Assembly (NCBI RefSeq): GCF_024158145.1
Contig: NZ_JAMYXM010000001.1
Coordinates: forward strand, 372,001 to 436,000
Direction: 5' to 3'
Length of the DNA stretch: 64,000 nt
Source: Notoacmeibacter sp. MSK16QG-6
Lineage (GTDB): Bacteria; Pseudomonadota; Alphaproteobacteria; Rhizobiales; Rhizobiaceae
Below are positions 48,871 to 58,883 of this stretch, piece by piece. Each line of letters begins with the position of its first letter. The first letter of the stretch is position 1. The notes under the pieces are model-generated. The model searched no databases. It had not been told where the DNA came from and saw only the letters and a program-made list of their open reading frames with translations. The position numbers and the translations under genes are program-made.

Positions 48871-49838
48871 TGGATTTCAACTCCACCCTGCTGATCCTGG
48901 ATTCCACGCTGCGGCTTTCGACGCCGCTTTTGCTCGCGGCCCTCGCCGGCCTGTACTCCGAACGCGCCGGCATTTTCGACATCGGCCTTGAAGGGAAAAT
49001 GCTTGCGGCAGCCTTTGCCGCAGGCGCAGGCGCGTCCGTCACCGGCTCAGCCTATGCCGGCCTTCTTCTCGGCGTCCTCGTATCCATCATTTTCGGGCTC
49101 GTTCACGGCTTCGCCTCGATCACGGCGCGCGGCAACCAGATCGTATCGGGCGTCGCGCTGAATTTTGTCGCCGCCGGCGCCACGGTTCTCCTCGGCCAGG
49201 CCTGGTTCGGACAAGGCGGGCGCACGCCACAACTTTCGACCGATCAGAGATTTCTCGGCAGCGAGCCCGGATTTGCCGCGGAACTGCGTGACATACCGAT
49301 CCTCGGTCCGATCTTCTCAGAACTGGTTCTCGGCCATTCCCTGCTGGTCTACATTGCTTTCATCATGGTGCCGCTCACCTGGTGGATCCTGTTTCGGACC
49401 CGGTTCGGGCTGCGTCTGCGTGCAGTGGGCGAAAACCCGGCTGCGGTCGATACCGCCGGCATATCCGTCACGGCACTGCGCTATGAAGCCGTCATCATCT
49501 GCGGCGCGCTGTGTGGCGTGGCGGGCACCTATCTGGCGATCAGCCAATCCGGCGGGTTCAACAACAATATGACGGCCGGCAAGGGCTATATTGCGCTGGC
49601 CGCGCTCATTTTCGCAAAATGGAAGCCGGTCCCGGTGATGTTCGCATGTTTGCTGTTCGGTTTCCTCGACGCATCCGCCATACGCCTTCAAGGCGCAGAA
49701 CTGCCATTGATCGGGCGCGTGCCGGTACAATTCATCCAGGCTTTACCGTACATTCTGACAGTCGTCCTTCTGGCAGGCTTTATCGGCCGCGCCGAACCGC
49801 CCCGTGCTGGCGGCGTTCCCTATACCAAGGAGCGTTGA
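48870..49838 (+). CDS. nucleoside ABC transporter permease 2
   Basis: 322 residues from ATG 48870-48872. The TTG at 48867 is one codon upstream and not needed. Second permease of the same family: LAALAGLYSERAGIFDIGLEGKML, SITARGNQIVSGVALNF and RTRFGLRLRAVGENPAAVDTAGI. Both permeases form the heterodimeric channel for the BMP-bound nucleoside. The AAGGAG of cdd overlaps its end. Confidence 0.93.
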   Translation: MDFNSTLLILDSTLRLSTPLLLAALAGLYSERAGIFDIGLEGKMLAAAFAAGAGASVTGSAYAGLLLGVLVSIIFGLVHGFASITARGNQIVSGVALNFVAAGATVLLGQAWFGQGGRTPQLSTDQRFLGSEPGFAAELRDIPILGPIFSELVLGHSLLVYIAFIMVPLTWWILFRTRFGLRLRAVGENPAAVDTAGISVTALRYEAVIICGALCGVAGTYLAISQSGGFNNNMTAGKGYIALAALIFAKWKPVPVMFACLLFGFLDASAIRLQGAELPLIGRVPVQFIQALPYILTVVLLAGFIGRAEPPRAGGVPYTKER

Positions 49839-49839
49839 T

Positions 49840-50247
49840 ATGGCCGAAGGCGACAAACTTTTTCATCTTGCGCGGAAGGCCCTCGAACGCGCCCACGCAC
49901 CTTATTCCGGTTTTTCGGTCGGCGCGGCGCTTCGGACGAAAGACGGCGCAACCTTTTCCGGCGCCAATATGGAGAATGTCGCTTTTCCCGAAGGCTGGTG
50001 CGCTGAAACGTCGGCCCTCGCCCATATGGTGATGGCCGGTTATTCAGAGCCGGGATGCCTTGCGGAAGTGGCGGTCGTCGCGCCAAAAAAAGATCGCATC
50101 ACGCCCTGCGGCGGTTGCCGCCAGCGGCTTGCTGAATTCGGCACGGCAAGGACCAAGATCCACCTGTGCGATCAGACCGGCATCGTCGAAACGGTACGTC
50201 TCGGCGACCTGCTGCCGATGGCGTTTTCCGACCTGCCGAGTATTTGA
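49840..50247 (+). CDS. cdd: cytidine deaminase
   Basis: 135 residues, the homotetrameric small class. Converts cytidine and deoxycytidine to uridine and deoxyuridine. Zinc ligands and catalytic Glu are in WCAETSAL (Cys and Glu near residues 49-51) and in PCGGCRQ. YSGFSVGAALRTKDG forms the substrate loop. The ATG at 49840 follows AAGGAG by 7 bases and starts two bases after the permease stop, so it belongs to the operon. Confidence 0.95.
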   Translation: MAEGDKLFHLARKALERAHAPYSGFSVGAALRTKDGATFSGANMENVAFPEGWCAETSALAHMVMAGYSEPGCLAEVAVVAPKKDRITPCGGCRQRLAEFGTARTKIHLCDQTGIVETVRLGDLLPMAFSDLPSI

Positions 50248-50274
50248 GTTCTTACTTCGAAAGTGAATTGGTTC

Positions 50275-51039
50275 ATGACCGACCTAACCGACGCGACTTT
50301 TGCGGAACGCCTGATCGGCTGTCTCGATCTGACGGAGCTGTCTGATGACCGGCCTGCCGACAAGGTCGATCAACTTCTGGATAAAGCGCGCACGCCTTTC
50401 GGCCCCGTGGCGGCGGTCTGCGTGTGGCCCGATCACGTCAAGCGGGCGGCGATGGCTGTCAAAGGCACCCCGATTCAGATCGCGACCGTGGTCAATTTCC
50501 CGGGCGGGCAAGAGCCATGGGCTCGAACCCAGCACGATATCCGTCTGGCGCTGGCCAATGGCGCAACAGAGATCGACATGGTGGTCGATTATCGGCGCGG
50601 TGTTGAAGATCCTCATGCCGTGACCTTTGCTGTTCGTCAGGTAAAGGACGCCGCTGGTGGCCTACCGGTTAAGGCCATTCTCGAAACCGGGATGCTGGCC
50701 GATACCGATGAGATGCAGCTTCTGGCCGGTGCAGCGCTGACGGGCGGCGCGGATTTCGTCAAGACGTCGACCGGCAAGGTGGAGACCGGTGCGACGATGG
50801 AAGCCGCAGATGCGCTGCTCGATGCCATCGCAGCAGCGGGAAGAGGCGGGCTGAAGGTGTCTGGCGGCGTTCGCAGCTTTGCCGAGGCGAAAGCCTATGC
50901 AGACCTTGCGGCAAAGAAGATGGGTGATGAATGGGTCAGCCCGAGGACGTTCCGCATCGGCGCATCGAGCCTTTTGACCGACCTCATCGCTGTGGCCCGC
51001 GGCGAGCACGGTACCGCTGCAAGCGGATCGGGATACTGA
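50275..51039 (+). CDS. deoC: deoxyribose-phosphate aldolase
   Basis: 254 residues from ATG 50275. GTG 50263 is an alternative four codons earlier. Cleaves deoxyribose-5-phosphate to glyceraldehyde-3-phosphate and acetaldehyde. The Schiff-base lysine is in DFVKTSTGK (about residue 165), with the second lysine in [19 protein letters not shown] carries the class I DeoC pattern. It follows cdd in the salvage operon and processes the sugar left by thymidine phosphorylase after isomerisation. No phosphopentomutase gene (deoB) is in the window. Confidence 0.93.
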   Translation: MTDLTDATFAERLIGCLDLTELSDDRPADKVDQLLDKARTPFGPVAAVCVWPDHVKRAAMAVKGTPIQIATVVNFPGGQEPWARTQHDIRLALANGATEIDMVVDYRRGVEDPHAVTFAVRQVKDAAGGLPVKAILETGMLADTDEMQLLAGAALTGGADFVKTSTGKVETGATMEAADALLDAIAAAGRGGLKVSGGVRSFAEAKAYADLAAKKMGDEWVSPRTFRIGASSLLTDLIAVARGEHGTAASGSGY

Positions 51040-51041
51040 AT

Positions 51042-52352
51042 ATGCTGCCGCAGGAGATCGTCCGCGCCAAGCGCGACCGCCAGCCACTCGAGGCGCGAGA
51101 CATCGGCGACTTTATCGCAGGCGTTATGGACAAGAGCGTAACGAAGGAGCAGATCGCCGCGCTCGCCATGGCCGTCTACCTCAACGGAATGAGCCGCGAC
51201 GAGGCCGTGGCGCTGACGACGGCCATGCGCGATTCCGGTACGGTTCTCGATTGGTCCGATCTCGGTCCAGCGGTCGTCGATAAGCACTCGACCGGCGGCG
51301 TCGGCGACAATGTCAGCCTCATTCTTGCGCCAATTGTTGCAGCATGTGGCGGGTACGTCCCTATGATCTCCGGGCGAGGCCTCGGTCATACGGGCGGGAC
51401 TCTCGACAAATTCGAGTCGATACCCGGCTACAATGTGACACCGGATGACGAAGTCTTTCGGCGCGTCGTCAAGGAAGTGGGCTGCGCGATCATCGGCCAG
51501 ACCGGCTCGCTCGCCCCGGCGGACAAGGTTATCTACGGCATTCGGGACGTGACAGCGACGGTGGAGAGCGTACCGCTCATCACCGCCTCGATCCTGTCGA
51601 AAAAACTTGCCGCGGGACTTAAGGGGCTGGTGCTGGACGTTAAGGTCGGTTCGGGCGCCTTCATGGCCGACGAAGCCGCCGCACGCGAACTGGCGACAAG
51701 CCTGGTGGAGGTCGCGAATGGCGCCGGCATGCCAACCGTCGCGCTGCTGACAGACATGGACCATCCCCTCGCGAATGCGGCGGGCAATGCCGTTGAAGTG
51801 CGAAGCGCGGTCAATGTGCTTCGTGGCAATGGAAGCGAGCCGCGCCTTCGGGAGATCACGCTGGCCCTCGCTGCGGAGATGCTCGCAATCGTTGGCATTG
51901 CCGACAGCGCGGAAGAGGGCCTGCGAAAATCGCAAGAGGCGCTGTCATCTGGCGCGGCAGCCGAGCGCTTCGGGCAGATGGTCAGTGCGCTGGGCGGGCC
52001 GAGCGATTTCATCGAGCAGATGGACGAGCACCTGCCGGTCGCCCCGATCGTTCGTGATCTGACGTTGGAGAATGGCGCCGAATATGCCGGCCGCCTTTCT
52101 TTCGATACCCGGCAGCTCGGCCTGGCCGTTATCGAACTGGGCGGCGGGCGAACACGATCTGAGGACAATATCGATCATGCGGTCGGTCTGAGCGATCTGG
52201 CCTCCCGGACTTGGGACGGGTCTTCGCCGCTTTGCCGCATCCATGCGCGTGACGAGGCGACGTTCCAGAAAGCGGCCGACCGTGTGCGTCGCGCGGTTCG
52301 ACAAGGTGGCGGCCAGACGCCATCCTCGGTCTCGGAACGGATCACGGCTTAA
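51042..52352 (+). CDS. deoA: thymidine phosphorylase
   Basis: 436 residues. Cleaves thymidine or deoxyuridine with phosphate to base and deoxyribose-1-phosphate. Phosphate loop [10 protein letters not shown] near residue 84 and [20 protein letters not shown] near 115 are the family signature. [17 protein letters not shown] near the end fits DeoA. The ATG lies two bases after the deoC stop. The longer frame from 50931 only reads the end of deoC. Confidence 0.95.
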   Translation: MLPQEIVRAKRDRQPLEARDIGDFIAGVMDKSVTKEQIAALAMAVYLNGMSRDEAVALTTAMRDSGTVLDWSDLGPAVVDKHSTGGVGDNVSLILAPIVAACGGYVPMISGRGLGHTGGTLDKFESIPGYNVTPDDEVFRRVVKEVGCAIIGQTGSLAPADKVIYGIRDVTATVESVPLITASILSKKLAAGLKGLVLDVKVGSGAFMADEAAARELATSLVEVANGAGMPTVALLTDMDHPLANAAGNAVEVRSAVNVLRGNGSEPRLREITLALAAEMLAIVGIADSAEEGLRKSQEALSSGAAAERFGQMVSALGGPSDFIEQMDEHLPVAPIVRDLTLENGAEYAGRLSFDTRQLGLAVIELGGGRTRSEDNIDHAVGLSDLASRTWDGSSPLCRIHARDEATFQKAADRVRRAVRQGGGQTPSSVSERITA

Positions 52353-52399
52353 TAGGAAGAGCCCTTATTGTCTGGGCCGGGTTCTCAGCCTCACAAATT

Positions 52400-52469
52400 G
52401 ATTCAAGGTGCTGAAGCGATGATTCAGCGCCTTGAGATTCCGATTCAGGATGATCGGAATTTGCGATTC
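52400..52469. repeat. double hairpin with five GANTC sites between deoA and upp
   Basis: First hairpin: TCAAGGTGCTGAA (52403-52415), loop of 7, TTCAGCGCCTTGA (52423-52435), 13 pairs with one G-T. Second: ATTCCGAT (52437-52444), loop of 8, ATCGGAAT (52453-52460). GATTC occurs at 52400, 52421, 52436, 52442 and 52465. It may act as the terminator for the convergent genes, and may also be a copy of a dispersed palindromic element. Confidence 0.7.
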
Positions 52470-52489
52470 ATTTCGTAGGCTTAGCCGGG

Positions 52490-53137
52490 CTACTTCGTAC
52501 CGTACATGCGGTCGCCGGCGTCGCCGAGGCCCGGCAAGATGTAGCCCTTGTCATTCAGCCGATCATCGATCGAAGCGGTGAATACCGGCACATCAGGATG
52601 CGCCTTGGTGAAGCGCTCGATACCCTCCGGCGCAGCAAGAAGGCAGAGGAAGCGAATGTTCGTCGCGCCTTCCTCTTTCAACTTGTCGATGGCGGCGACG
52701 GCCGAGTTTGCCGTCGCCAACATTGGGTCGACAACAATGACGAGCCGGTTGCCGAGGTCACTCGGCGCCTTGAAGAAATAATGGACGGGCTGGAGGGTTT
52801 CGTGGTCCCGGTAGAGACCGATATGCGCCACGCGCGCGGCCGGCACCAGATCGAGCATTCCCTCCAGAAGACCGTTGCCCGCGCGGAGCACAGAAGCGAA
52901 GACAAGCTTCTTGCCTTCCAGCATCGGCGCGTCCATCGGCTCCAACGGTGTTTCGATAGGTTCGTAGGTGATCTCCAGCCCGCGCGTCACCTCATAGCAG
53001 AGCAAAAGCGAGATTTCGCGGAGCAGGCGTCGAAACCCGGCCGTCGAGGTTTCCTTCTTCCGCATGATCGTCAGCTTGTGCTGAACCAGCGGATGGTCCA
53101 CTACGGTGACCATCCCCGATCCTTTTTCCTGGCTCAT
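52490..53137 (-). CDS. upp: uracil phosphoribosyltransferase
   Basis: 215 residues from ATG 53135-53137, after GGAGAGAATT. Makes UMP from uracil and PRPP. Features: [25 protein letters not shown], the PRPP loop [18 protein letters not shown], and the uracil-binding [17 protein letters not shown]. The loop ATANS differs from the E. coli ATGGS, a change I recall as usual in rhizobia. Convergent with deoA, and downstream of add on the same strand (29-base gap). Confidence 0.95.
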   Translation of the reverse strand: MSQEKGSGMVTVVDHPLVQHKLTIMRKKETSTAGFRRLLREISLLLCYEVTRGLEITYEPIETPLEPMDAPMLEGKKLVFASVLRAGNGLLEGMLDLVPAARVAHIGLYRDHETLQPVHYFFKAPSDLGNRLVIVVDPMLATANSAVAAIDKLKEEGATNIRFLCLLAAPEGIERFTKAHPDVPVFTASIDDRLNDKGYILPGLGDAGDRMYGTK

Positions 53138-53166
53138 AATTCTCTCCGCTTGGCTTTGGCGCAACG

Positions 53167-54138
53167 CTAGGCCGACTTGTCCAGCCGCTCAAGAAGCTGA
53201 GCGCGTGTATCCCCATCGACAAAGGCAGCTTCGAGGGCTGTGCGGGTAATTCGATGCAGATCGCCATCGGAAAGGCCGAAGACATCGCGCCCGATCCGAT
53301 ATTCATCGGCCAGGCTGGTTTGAAAATGGGGCGGGTCGTCCGAATTAAGCGTGACCCGGCAACCAGCTTCCATCAGGCGGCGAAACGGATGATCTTCGAA
53401 CCGTTCATAGACTCCCAATGAGAGGTTCGAGCCGGGACAGACCTCCAGTACAATCCCTTCATCGGCAATCCGTCGTGTCAGCGTTTCGCTCTCAGCAGCA
53501 CGGACGCCATGGCCGAGCCGTTCGACCTTCAGAACATCCATGGTCTCCTCAATACCCTCGGGACCGACCCATTCGCCAGCATGACAGGTCAGGCGAAGTC
53601 CGCCCTCGCGAGCGATGTCAAAGGCGGTGGCATAGTCTCGCGGGCGGCCAGTTCGTTCGTTGCCTGCCATTCCGAAACCGGTGACCGCTTCAAGGCCACA
53701 GCCAATCGCGATCTCCGCTGCCTTGCGGACCGCATCCGGCCCCAGGTGTCGTACACCCGTCACGATGATGCGCCCCTCGATCCCGCAGTCGCGTCGTGCG
53801 CGCGCTATGCCTTCATCAAGCCCCTCAAGATAGGATTGCGGCGCAAGACCGACAGCTTCGGCATGGGCGGGCGATGCGAAGATTTCGGCATAGAGACATC
53901 CGTCGCGGGCAAGCGCGCAATAATGATCGTAGGCGAGTTGGACAAAGTCATCGCGCTCGCGAAAGAGATTGGCGACGATGTCGTAGCTCGTGAGGAAGAC
54001 CGAAAAATTCTGTCGCCGATACCGGTCGCCGTCCAGGACCGAGTCGAGATCGGCATTATGACGGCGGGCCATTTCACGCGCCAGGGCCGGGCTGACGGCG
54101 CCTTCGATATGACAGTGCAATTCCGCTTTGGGAATCAT
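53167..54138 (-). CDS. add: adenosine deaminase
   Basis: 323 residues. Deaminates adenosine to inosine. Zinc ligands: HCHIEG at residues 8-13, the His in LTCHAGEW and the Asp in [10 protein letters not shown]; catalytic Glu in the HAGE motif. Alternatives in the family (adenine deaminase, amidohydrolase) are possible since the first motif differs slightly from the enteric HLDG type. Its place next to upp and the nucleoside uptake genes supports nucleoside salvage. Confidence 0.88.
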   Translation of the reverse strand: MIPKAELHCHIEGAVSPALAREMARRHNADLDSVLDGDRYRRQNFSVFLTSYDIVANLFRERDDFVQLAYDHYCALARDGCLYAEIFASPAHAEAVGLAPQSYLEGLDEGIARARRDCGIEGRIIVTGVRHLGPDAVRKAAEIAIGCGLEAVTGFGMAGNERTGRPRDYATAFDIAREGGLRLTCHAGEWVGPEGIEETMDVLKVERLGHGVRAAESETLTRRIADEGIVLEVCPGSNLSLGVYERFEDHPFRRLMEAGCRVTLNSDDPPHFQTSLADEYRIGRDVFGLSDGDLHRITRTALEAAFVDGDTRAQLLERLDKSA

Positions 54139-54257
54139 GCATTACTCCAAACCTGTGAAGGGTGAAATTCTATCGGCCAAAGCGTCTGGAGGATAGCTGC
54201 GGAGTGTCCCTGAAGACTTTACTCAGGGCGACGCTGCCAACGCGGCTATCATACCGT

Positions 54258-56675
54258 TCAGGCGACGTCGCGAGGGAGCGATCCTCCCTCACCCTTCATC
54301 TTTGCGGCCGATCCTATCAATTCGCGCAAGTCGCTGCTGGAGACGGGGCGGGAGAAAAGATAGCCCTGCCCGTAATTGCAACCGAGCTTGCGAAGTTCTT
54401 CGGCCTGCCAGTCTTCTTCAATGCCCTCCGCTGTCACGGGGACATCGAGCATTTGGGCAAGACCGATCATGGCCCGGATTAGCGTATCGGATGTGCTACC
54501 GCCGGCGATTGGAGCCTGCTGCAGGCTGGATACGAAGGATCGGTCGACCTTGATCTTGTCGAAGGAGAAGGATTGCAGGTAGCTGAGCGACGAATATCCC
54601 GTACCAAAATCGTCGAGAATAATGCGAATGCCGTGCTCCCGCAGGCTGTCTATAGTTTCGAGCGCCAGATGGCCTTCCTCGAGAAAAACCGTTTCGGTCA
54701 ATTCGAGCTCCAGCCGCTCTGCCGGAAACCCTGTCTTTTTCAGAGCCGCAAGAACGGTCCGGTCGAAACCGGCACGAAGGATCTGCTTGGCCGATACGTT
54801 CACAGAAAGAGAAATCGTGTCTTTCCAGGAGACCGCCTCCTGGCAGGCCTGTAACAATACCCACTCGCCGATCTCGTAGATCAGTCCGCTTTCTTCAGCG
54901 ATAGGAATAAATATTTGAGGCGAGATAAAGCCGTGCTGGGCGCTGTTCCATCGCAACAGGACTTCTACGCTGGATACCACGCCGCTTTGCAGTTCCACGA
55001 TTGGTTGATAGACCAGCCGAAGCTCGTCATGGGCGATGGCGTTGCGAAGGCCGACCTCCAGCTTCTTGCGGTTCTGCGCTCGTCGATCCATGCCGGCAAT
55101 ATAGCGCCGGTACTGGTTGCGGCCCTCGTTCTTGGCGCGGTAGAGAGCCAGATCGGCGCGATTTGTCAGATCGGAGAGATTTGACGCATCATCGGGATAC
55201 AACGCATAGCCGACAGACCCGCCGATGGTCACCGTACCAGCATCGAGTTCGAATGGCTGGGAGAGGCAATCGACGATCTCTCCGACGGCGCGGGCGACTG
55301 GTGTATCGTCAGCAGCCCAATCTTCGTCTTTTGGCGCGGGCAGAGCAGCCAGAAATTCGTCACCCCCGACTCTCGCGCAAATGGCTTCCGGTCCCACGTT
55401 TGCGGCACAGCCTCTCAAACGCTCCGCCACTGCAACCAGCAGATCGTCGCCGGCGGCGTGACCCAGCGAGTCGTTGACCAACTTGAAGCGGTCGAGATCG
55501 ATATGCAGGCAGACGAAGGTACGCTCGCGTTCAATCCACGGGCCGACCGTATCTGCGTAAAGAGTACGGTTCGGCATTTCGGTCAGTGAATCGTGAGTGG
55601 CGAGAAATTTGACCTTCTCTTCCGCCAGTTTGGTCTCTGTCACATCGGTGATGAGGCCGCGATATCCAAGAAATTCGCCGTCCTGGCTGTAAACCGGCTT
55701 GCCGCTGACAGAGAACCACAAGCTCTCCTCGCCCTCACGCTTGAAGGGCACGAGATAATCGTGGAATTTTCGCGGCCGCGACAGCACGCCGATCAGTTCG
55801 TTGGCGGCCTTGTTCTGGTCTGCTTCTCCTCCGACCCGCGCCAGATCGCTAATGTTCCAGCATAGACCGCCTCGCGCACGCCCCAGCAAATTCTCGACCG
55901 CCTTTGGCATACGCGTGATGTGACCGAAGCTGTCGCATTCCCACGGCCATGTACGAACGCCATCTTCGTACTCCTTCAAAAGCAGGGCGATCATGTCCTG
56001 CTTTTCCTGAAGAGACTGCCGGATAACGAACTGCCGGGTCATATAATCGGACTGCTTGATGCAGTTCACGCCGGCGACGAGCGTGAAAGCGATATTCATT
56101 ATTGCCGCTGCAACAAGATGAATATCGCCGAACATTACAAATGCGACCGTGTTGAGGGAGGTGGTCGTCACCAGCCAGGCCAGCGCCGCCTTGGGAACCG
56201 GATGCAGGACCGTGGGGCCGAGGATGACCCCGCCAACCGCCAAACCATTCAGGATCAGAAAATCGTGCCCAACGGAAACCGGAAGCAGGAAGAAGAAACT
56301 GATCGACCAGCAACAGGCTGTGAAGATCGTCTGGTGGACGATACGGGAGGTCGTTCGCTCGGACCCGGAATAGGGTCGCGCCCGGTCGCGCCGCAGTCGC
56401 GTGACCAGAGCGATGATCGAAAGAGATATGAGGACGCTTACCCAGGCCGTCAGCAGAGAGTCGACACCGTGATCGAAAAACCAGACGGCCAGGAACACGG
56501 CTGAAACCGCATTGAACAAGGTGAACGGCGTCAGATTGTTCATCAACGCCGTCACACGCTCGCTTCGAAGCTGGCGTGCGGTCAGTTCGTCGAACTGATC
56601 GGCGCGAAGGCGGCTGAAAATGCCGCGCAGCTGCGCTCTTTGTCGCGTTGAAATCCGACGGAAACGTCCGAGCAT
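54258..56675 (-). CDS. membrane PAS-GGDEF-EAL cyclic-di-GMP protein
   Basis: 805 residues from ATG 56673-56675 (upstream frame extension to 56747 is unlikely). About six membrane helices occupy residues 45-215. A PAS domain lies at about 250-370, then GGDEF (RVGGDEFL, intact active site) and EAL with EVLLRW, DDFGTGYSSLSYL and ETVFLEEGH. GPEA replaces the RxxD inhibitory site before GGDEF, so the cyclase would not be product-inhibited there. The EAL first motif is E-V-L, but the metal-binding Glu remains. It may both make and degrade c-di-GMP. Net activity cannot be judged. Confidence 0.92.
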   Translation of the reverse strand: MLGRFRRISTRQRAQLRGIFSRLRADQFDELTARQLRSERVTALMNNLTPFTLFNAVSAVFLAVWFFDHGVDSLLTAWVSVLISLSIIALVTRLRRDRARPYSGSERTTSRIVHQTIFTACCWSISFFFLLPVSVGHDFLILNGLAVGGVILGPTVLHPVPKAALAWLVTTTSLNTVAFVMFGDIHLVAAAIMNIAFTLVAGVNCIKQSDYMTRQFVIRQSLQEKQDMIALLLKEYEDGVRTWPWECDSFGHITRMPKAVENLLGRARGGLCWNISDLARVGGEADQNKAANELIGVLSRPRKFHDYLVPFKREGEESLWFSVSGKPVYSQDGEFLGYRGLITDVTETKLAEEKVKFLATHDSLTEMPNRTLYADTVGPWIERERTFVCLHIDLDRFKLVNDSLGHAAGDDLLVAVAERLRGCAANVGPEAICARVGGDEFLAALPAPKDEDWAADDTPVARAVGEIVDCLSQPFELDAGTVTIGGSVGYALYPDDASNLSDLTNRADLALYRAKNEGRNQYRRYIAGMDRRAQNRKKLEVGLRNAIAHDELRLVYQPIVELQSGVVSSVEVLLRWNSAQHGFISPQIFIPIAEESGLIYEIGEWVLLQACQEAVSWKDTISLSVNVSAKQILRAGFDRTVLAALKKTGFPAERLELELTETVFLEEGHLALETIDSLREHGIRIILDDFGTGYSSLSYLQSFSFDKIKVDRSFVSSLQQAPIAGGSTSDTLIRAMIGLAQMLDVPVTAEGIEEDWQAEELRKLGCNYGQGYLFSRPVSSSDLRELIGSAAKMKGEGGSLPRDVA

Positions 56676-56927
56676 TATCGAGCCCTCTGCAATATTGGAA
56701 GGATCGCAGAGGCATGTTAAACGCGGCTTAATGTCCGCCAAACCCATGAATATTCGAATTTATTTCGTGAACAAATGATTATGCTTATGGCTTATCGCCT
56801 CATTTTCTTTCGAGACCTTTGATTTTCGGCATGTGTTGCGTGACTTTGCGATTTCACCCGCGTGGCGAGATCCTGGGTGCAAGTTGCAGAAAATATTAGG
56901 AAACACAGCTTGATGCAGGAAACAGGC

Positions 56928-57002
56928 TGGCTGGGGCGGCAGGATTCGAACCTGCGAATGGCGGCACCAAAAGCCGCTGCCTTACCACTTGGCGACGCCC
57001 CA
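56928..57002 (-). tRNA. tRNA-Gln (anticodon TTG)
   Basis: 75 bases with encoded CCA. On the minus strand, TGGGGCG pairs with CGCCCCA, the discriminator base is G, and the anticodon stem GCGGC/GCCGC holds loop TTTTGGT, giving anticodon TTG. The T-arm contains GGTTCGAATCC. Confidence 0.97.
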
Positions 57003-57152
57003 ATGACCGGGTGGACTTTCACCCTTGGCGCGCTGCATTAGCAAAGCCGATCCCATCGGGCAACGCCGATTTGCTATATTGGCGACGAAGCCACATTTGT
57101 TTTACGTCTGCGCGGGATCGATCGGCGCCGAAGAGGGACTTTAAGAAAGTTT

Positions 57153-58058
57153 ATGGATTTCGACCGGGATTTCGAGCCGCGCCACGGTAGCAGCGTGCGT
57201 GTTGCGGACAACGTTTTGCGGGTTACGTGCGCCAATGCATCGCCCTTTACGTTTCAGGGCACCAATTCTTATGTAATCGGCGACAGATCACTGGTTGTGA
57301 TCGATCCAGGCCCCATGGACGAAGATCATCTGGAAACGCTTGTTGCTGCTATTGACGGGCGGCCTGTCAGCCACATTCTCGTCAGTCATACCCACCGGGA
57401 TCACTCCCCCCTTGCGCGGCCGTTGCAGGCCCGCGTCGGCGGCGAGATCGTGGCTGAAGGCCCCCACAGGGCAGCGCGCGCGCTTGCAGTGAACGAAGAG
57501 AACCGGCTGGATGCATCTGGCGATTATGACTTCGCTCCGGATCGCGAAATCGGCGATGGCGAGATGATCGAGACTGACGAGTTCAGCCTGACAGCTCTCC
57601 ATACGCCGGGTCATACGGCGAACCATCTGTGTTTCTCCATGGATGATACTGGAATCGTCTTCTCGGCCGATCACGTGATGGCGTGGTCAACCACCATCGT
57701 CGCTCCGCCCGACGGCAACATGAACGACTATATGGCTTCACTCGACCGATTGATAGAACGGGCTGACGACCGAATCTACCTGCCGGGCCATGGAGGACCG
57801 GTCGTCAAACCGTCGCTGTTTTTGCGTGGGCTGAGGACACACCGACGCATGCGCGAGGGTGCGATCCTGAAGCGTCTGGTGGCAGGCGACAGGACCATTT
57901 CCGAGATGGTCGGCGTGATTTACCGCGATATCGATCCGCGCCTCCATGGCGCGGCTGCGCTCAACGTGTTCGCGCATCTGGAGGCTTTGAACGAGCGGGG
58001 CGCCGTCCGCTGCGATGAGGACGCGCCCCGTCTCGACAGCCATTACTTCACCGCCTAG
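57153..58058 (+). CDS. metallo-beta-lactamase-fold hydrolase, LACTB2-like
   Basis: 301 residues. Zinc motif SHTHRDHSP near residue 76, HTPGHTANHLCF near 150, the Asp in SADHVMAW and the His in LPGHGGPV complete the metal site. The C-terminal 70 residues form a winged-helix domain (KRLVAGDRTISEMVGVIYRDI), as in LACTB2-type RNases or thioesterases. Actual substrate unknown. The TTTAAGAAAG region before the ATG has only a weak ribosome-binding site. Confidence 0.9.
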   Translation: MDFDRDFEPRHGSSVRVADNVLRVTCANASPFTFQGTNSYVIGDRSLVVIDPGPMDEDHLETLVAAIDGRPVSHILVSHTHRDHSPLARPLQARVGGEIVAEGPHRAARALAVNEENRLDASGDYDFAPDREIGDGEMIETDEFSLTALHTPGHTANHLCFSMDDTGIVFSADHVMAWSTTIVAPPDGNMNDYMASLDRLIERADDRIYLPGHGGPVVKPSLFLRGLRTHRRMREGAILKRLVAGDRTISEMVGVIYRDIDPRLHGAAALNVFAHLEALNERGAVRCDEDAPRLDSHYFTA

Positions 58059-58070
58059 CCACACAGGCCG

Positions 58071-58847
58071 TCAATTTTGAATGGTGATCTGCAGCTTTTC
58101 GGTGAGAGCATCGAACAGCTTGGTGATTACCGCTCCGTTGCCGCCCATATCGTGAGCACCAGCCAATGTGCGGCTGCGCATATCGACATAGCTCGTCTCG
58201 CCCTCTTCGGTGATACGTACCGCTATACGGGTCGGCAGCAGCAAAATCCCGGCCCGTCCCTCGACAAGCAGCGTCAACTCTCCATTCGTCGCGAGAGTGC
58301 CGAACTGGCCGCGAAACAGCCACCCACTATCGGCGATAACTTCTCGCAAGGCCGCCTCGACCTCCTCAGGCGACGAGGCGTACCGCCTGCCGGTCAGGTC
58401 CGGCCAAGCGGCAATCTGGGCCTGGAGAGCGGGCAGCGAAAGCGGTTCATCCTGTTGCGGCAGAAAGCGCGGCGGCTCCACCGGATCGGTGGATATTTCG
58501 GTCAAGGGTGGATTGGTGACGATATGCACAGCGCCTACGATCAGCACCATGATCACCGGCAACGCCCAGATCAGACCACGCGCCAGATGGCCAAGTCCGG
58601 TGCCGCCCTCCCGCCAGATGTCCCGAAGAGCGACCATGCCGGCCACGAACGCACCGATGAGCATCAGCACGATCGCGCCGATCACCCAAAATAGCGATAG
58701 TGGCGCCATCAGGCCGAAGAAATGAGACGCGCCCGCCACAATGGCGACGATCGCGGTCAGTCGCGCCAGAAAGTGGCTGAACGCCGCCGCAGGATGCGAC
58801 GGCAACGTGATTGCCGGAGTTGAGCGACCGATTACCGTCATGCGCAA
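58071..58847 (-). CDS. DUF1499 membrane protein
   Basis: 258 residues. Three membrane helices in residues 20-115 (LARLTAIVAIVAGASHFFGLMAPLSLFWVIG, HLARGLIWALPVIMVLIVGAV), then a soluble DUF1499 domain (EEVEAALREVIADSGWLFRGQF, RITEEGETSYVDMRSRTLAGAHDMG). Function of DUF1499 is unknown. It ends 13 bases from the convergent metallo-hydrolase gene. Confidence 0.88.
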   Translation of the reverse strand: MRMTVIGRSTPAITLPSHPAAAFSHFLARLTAIVAIVAGASHFFGLMAPLSLFWVIGAIVLMLIGAFVAGMVALRDIWREGGTGLGHLARGLIWALPVIMVLIVGAVHIVTNPPLTEISTDPVEPPRFLPQQDEPLSLPALQAQIAAWPDLTGRRYASSPEEVEAALREVIADSGWLFRGQFGTLATNGELTLLVEGRAGILLLPTRIAVRITEEGETSYVDMRSRTLAGAHDMGGNGAVITKLFDALTEKLQITIQN

Positions 58848-58883
58848 TCCCTGGTGGCCGAATGAACGCGCCCGCGCATTCGG

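Noticed and set aside
52490-53137. Upp PRPP loop ATANS instead of ATGGS as a defective enzyme
   Set aside because: I recall the same change in rhizobial Upp proteins, and the rest of the active site is intact.
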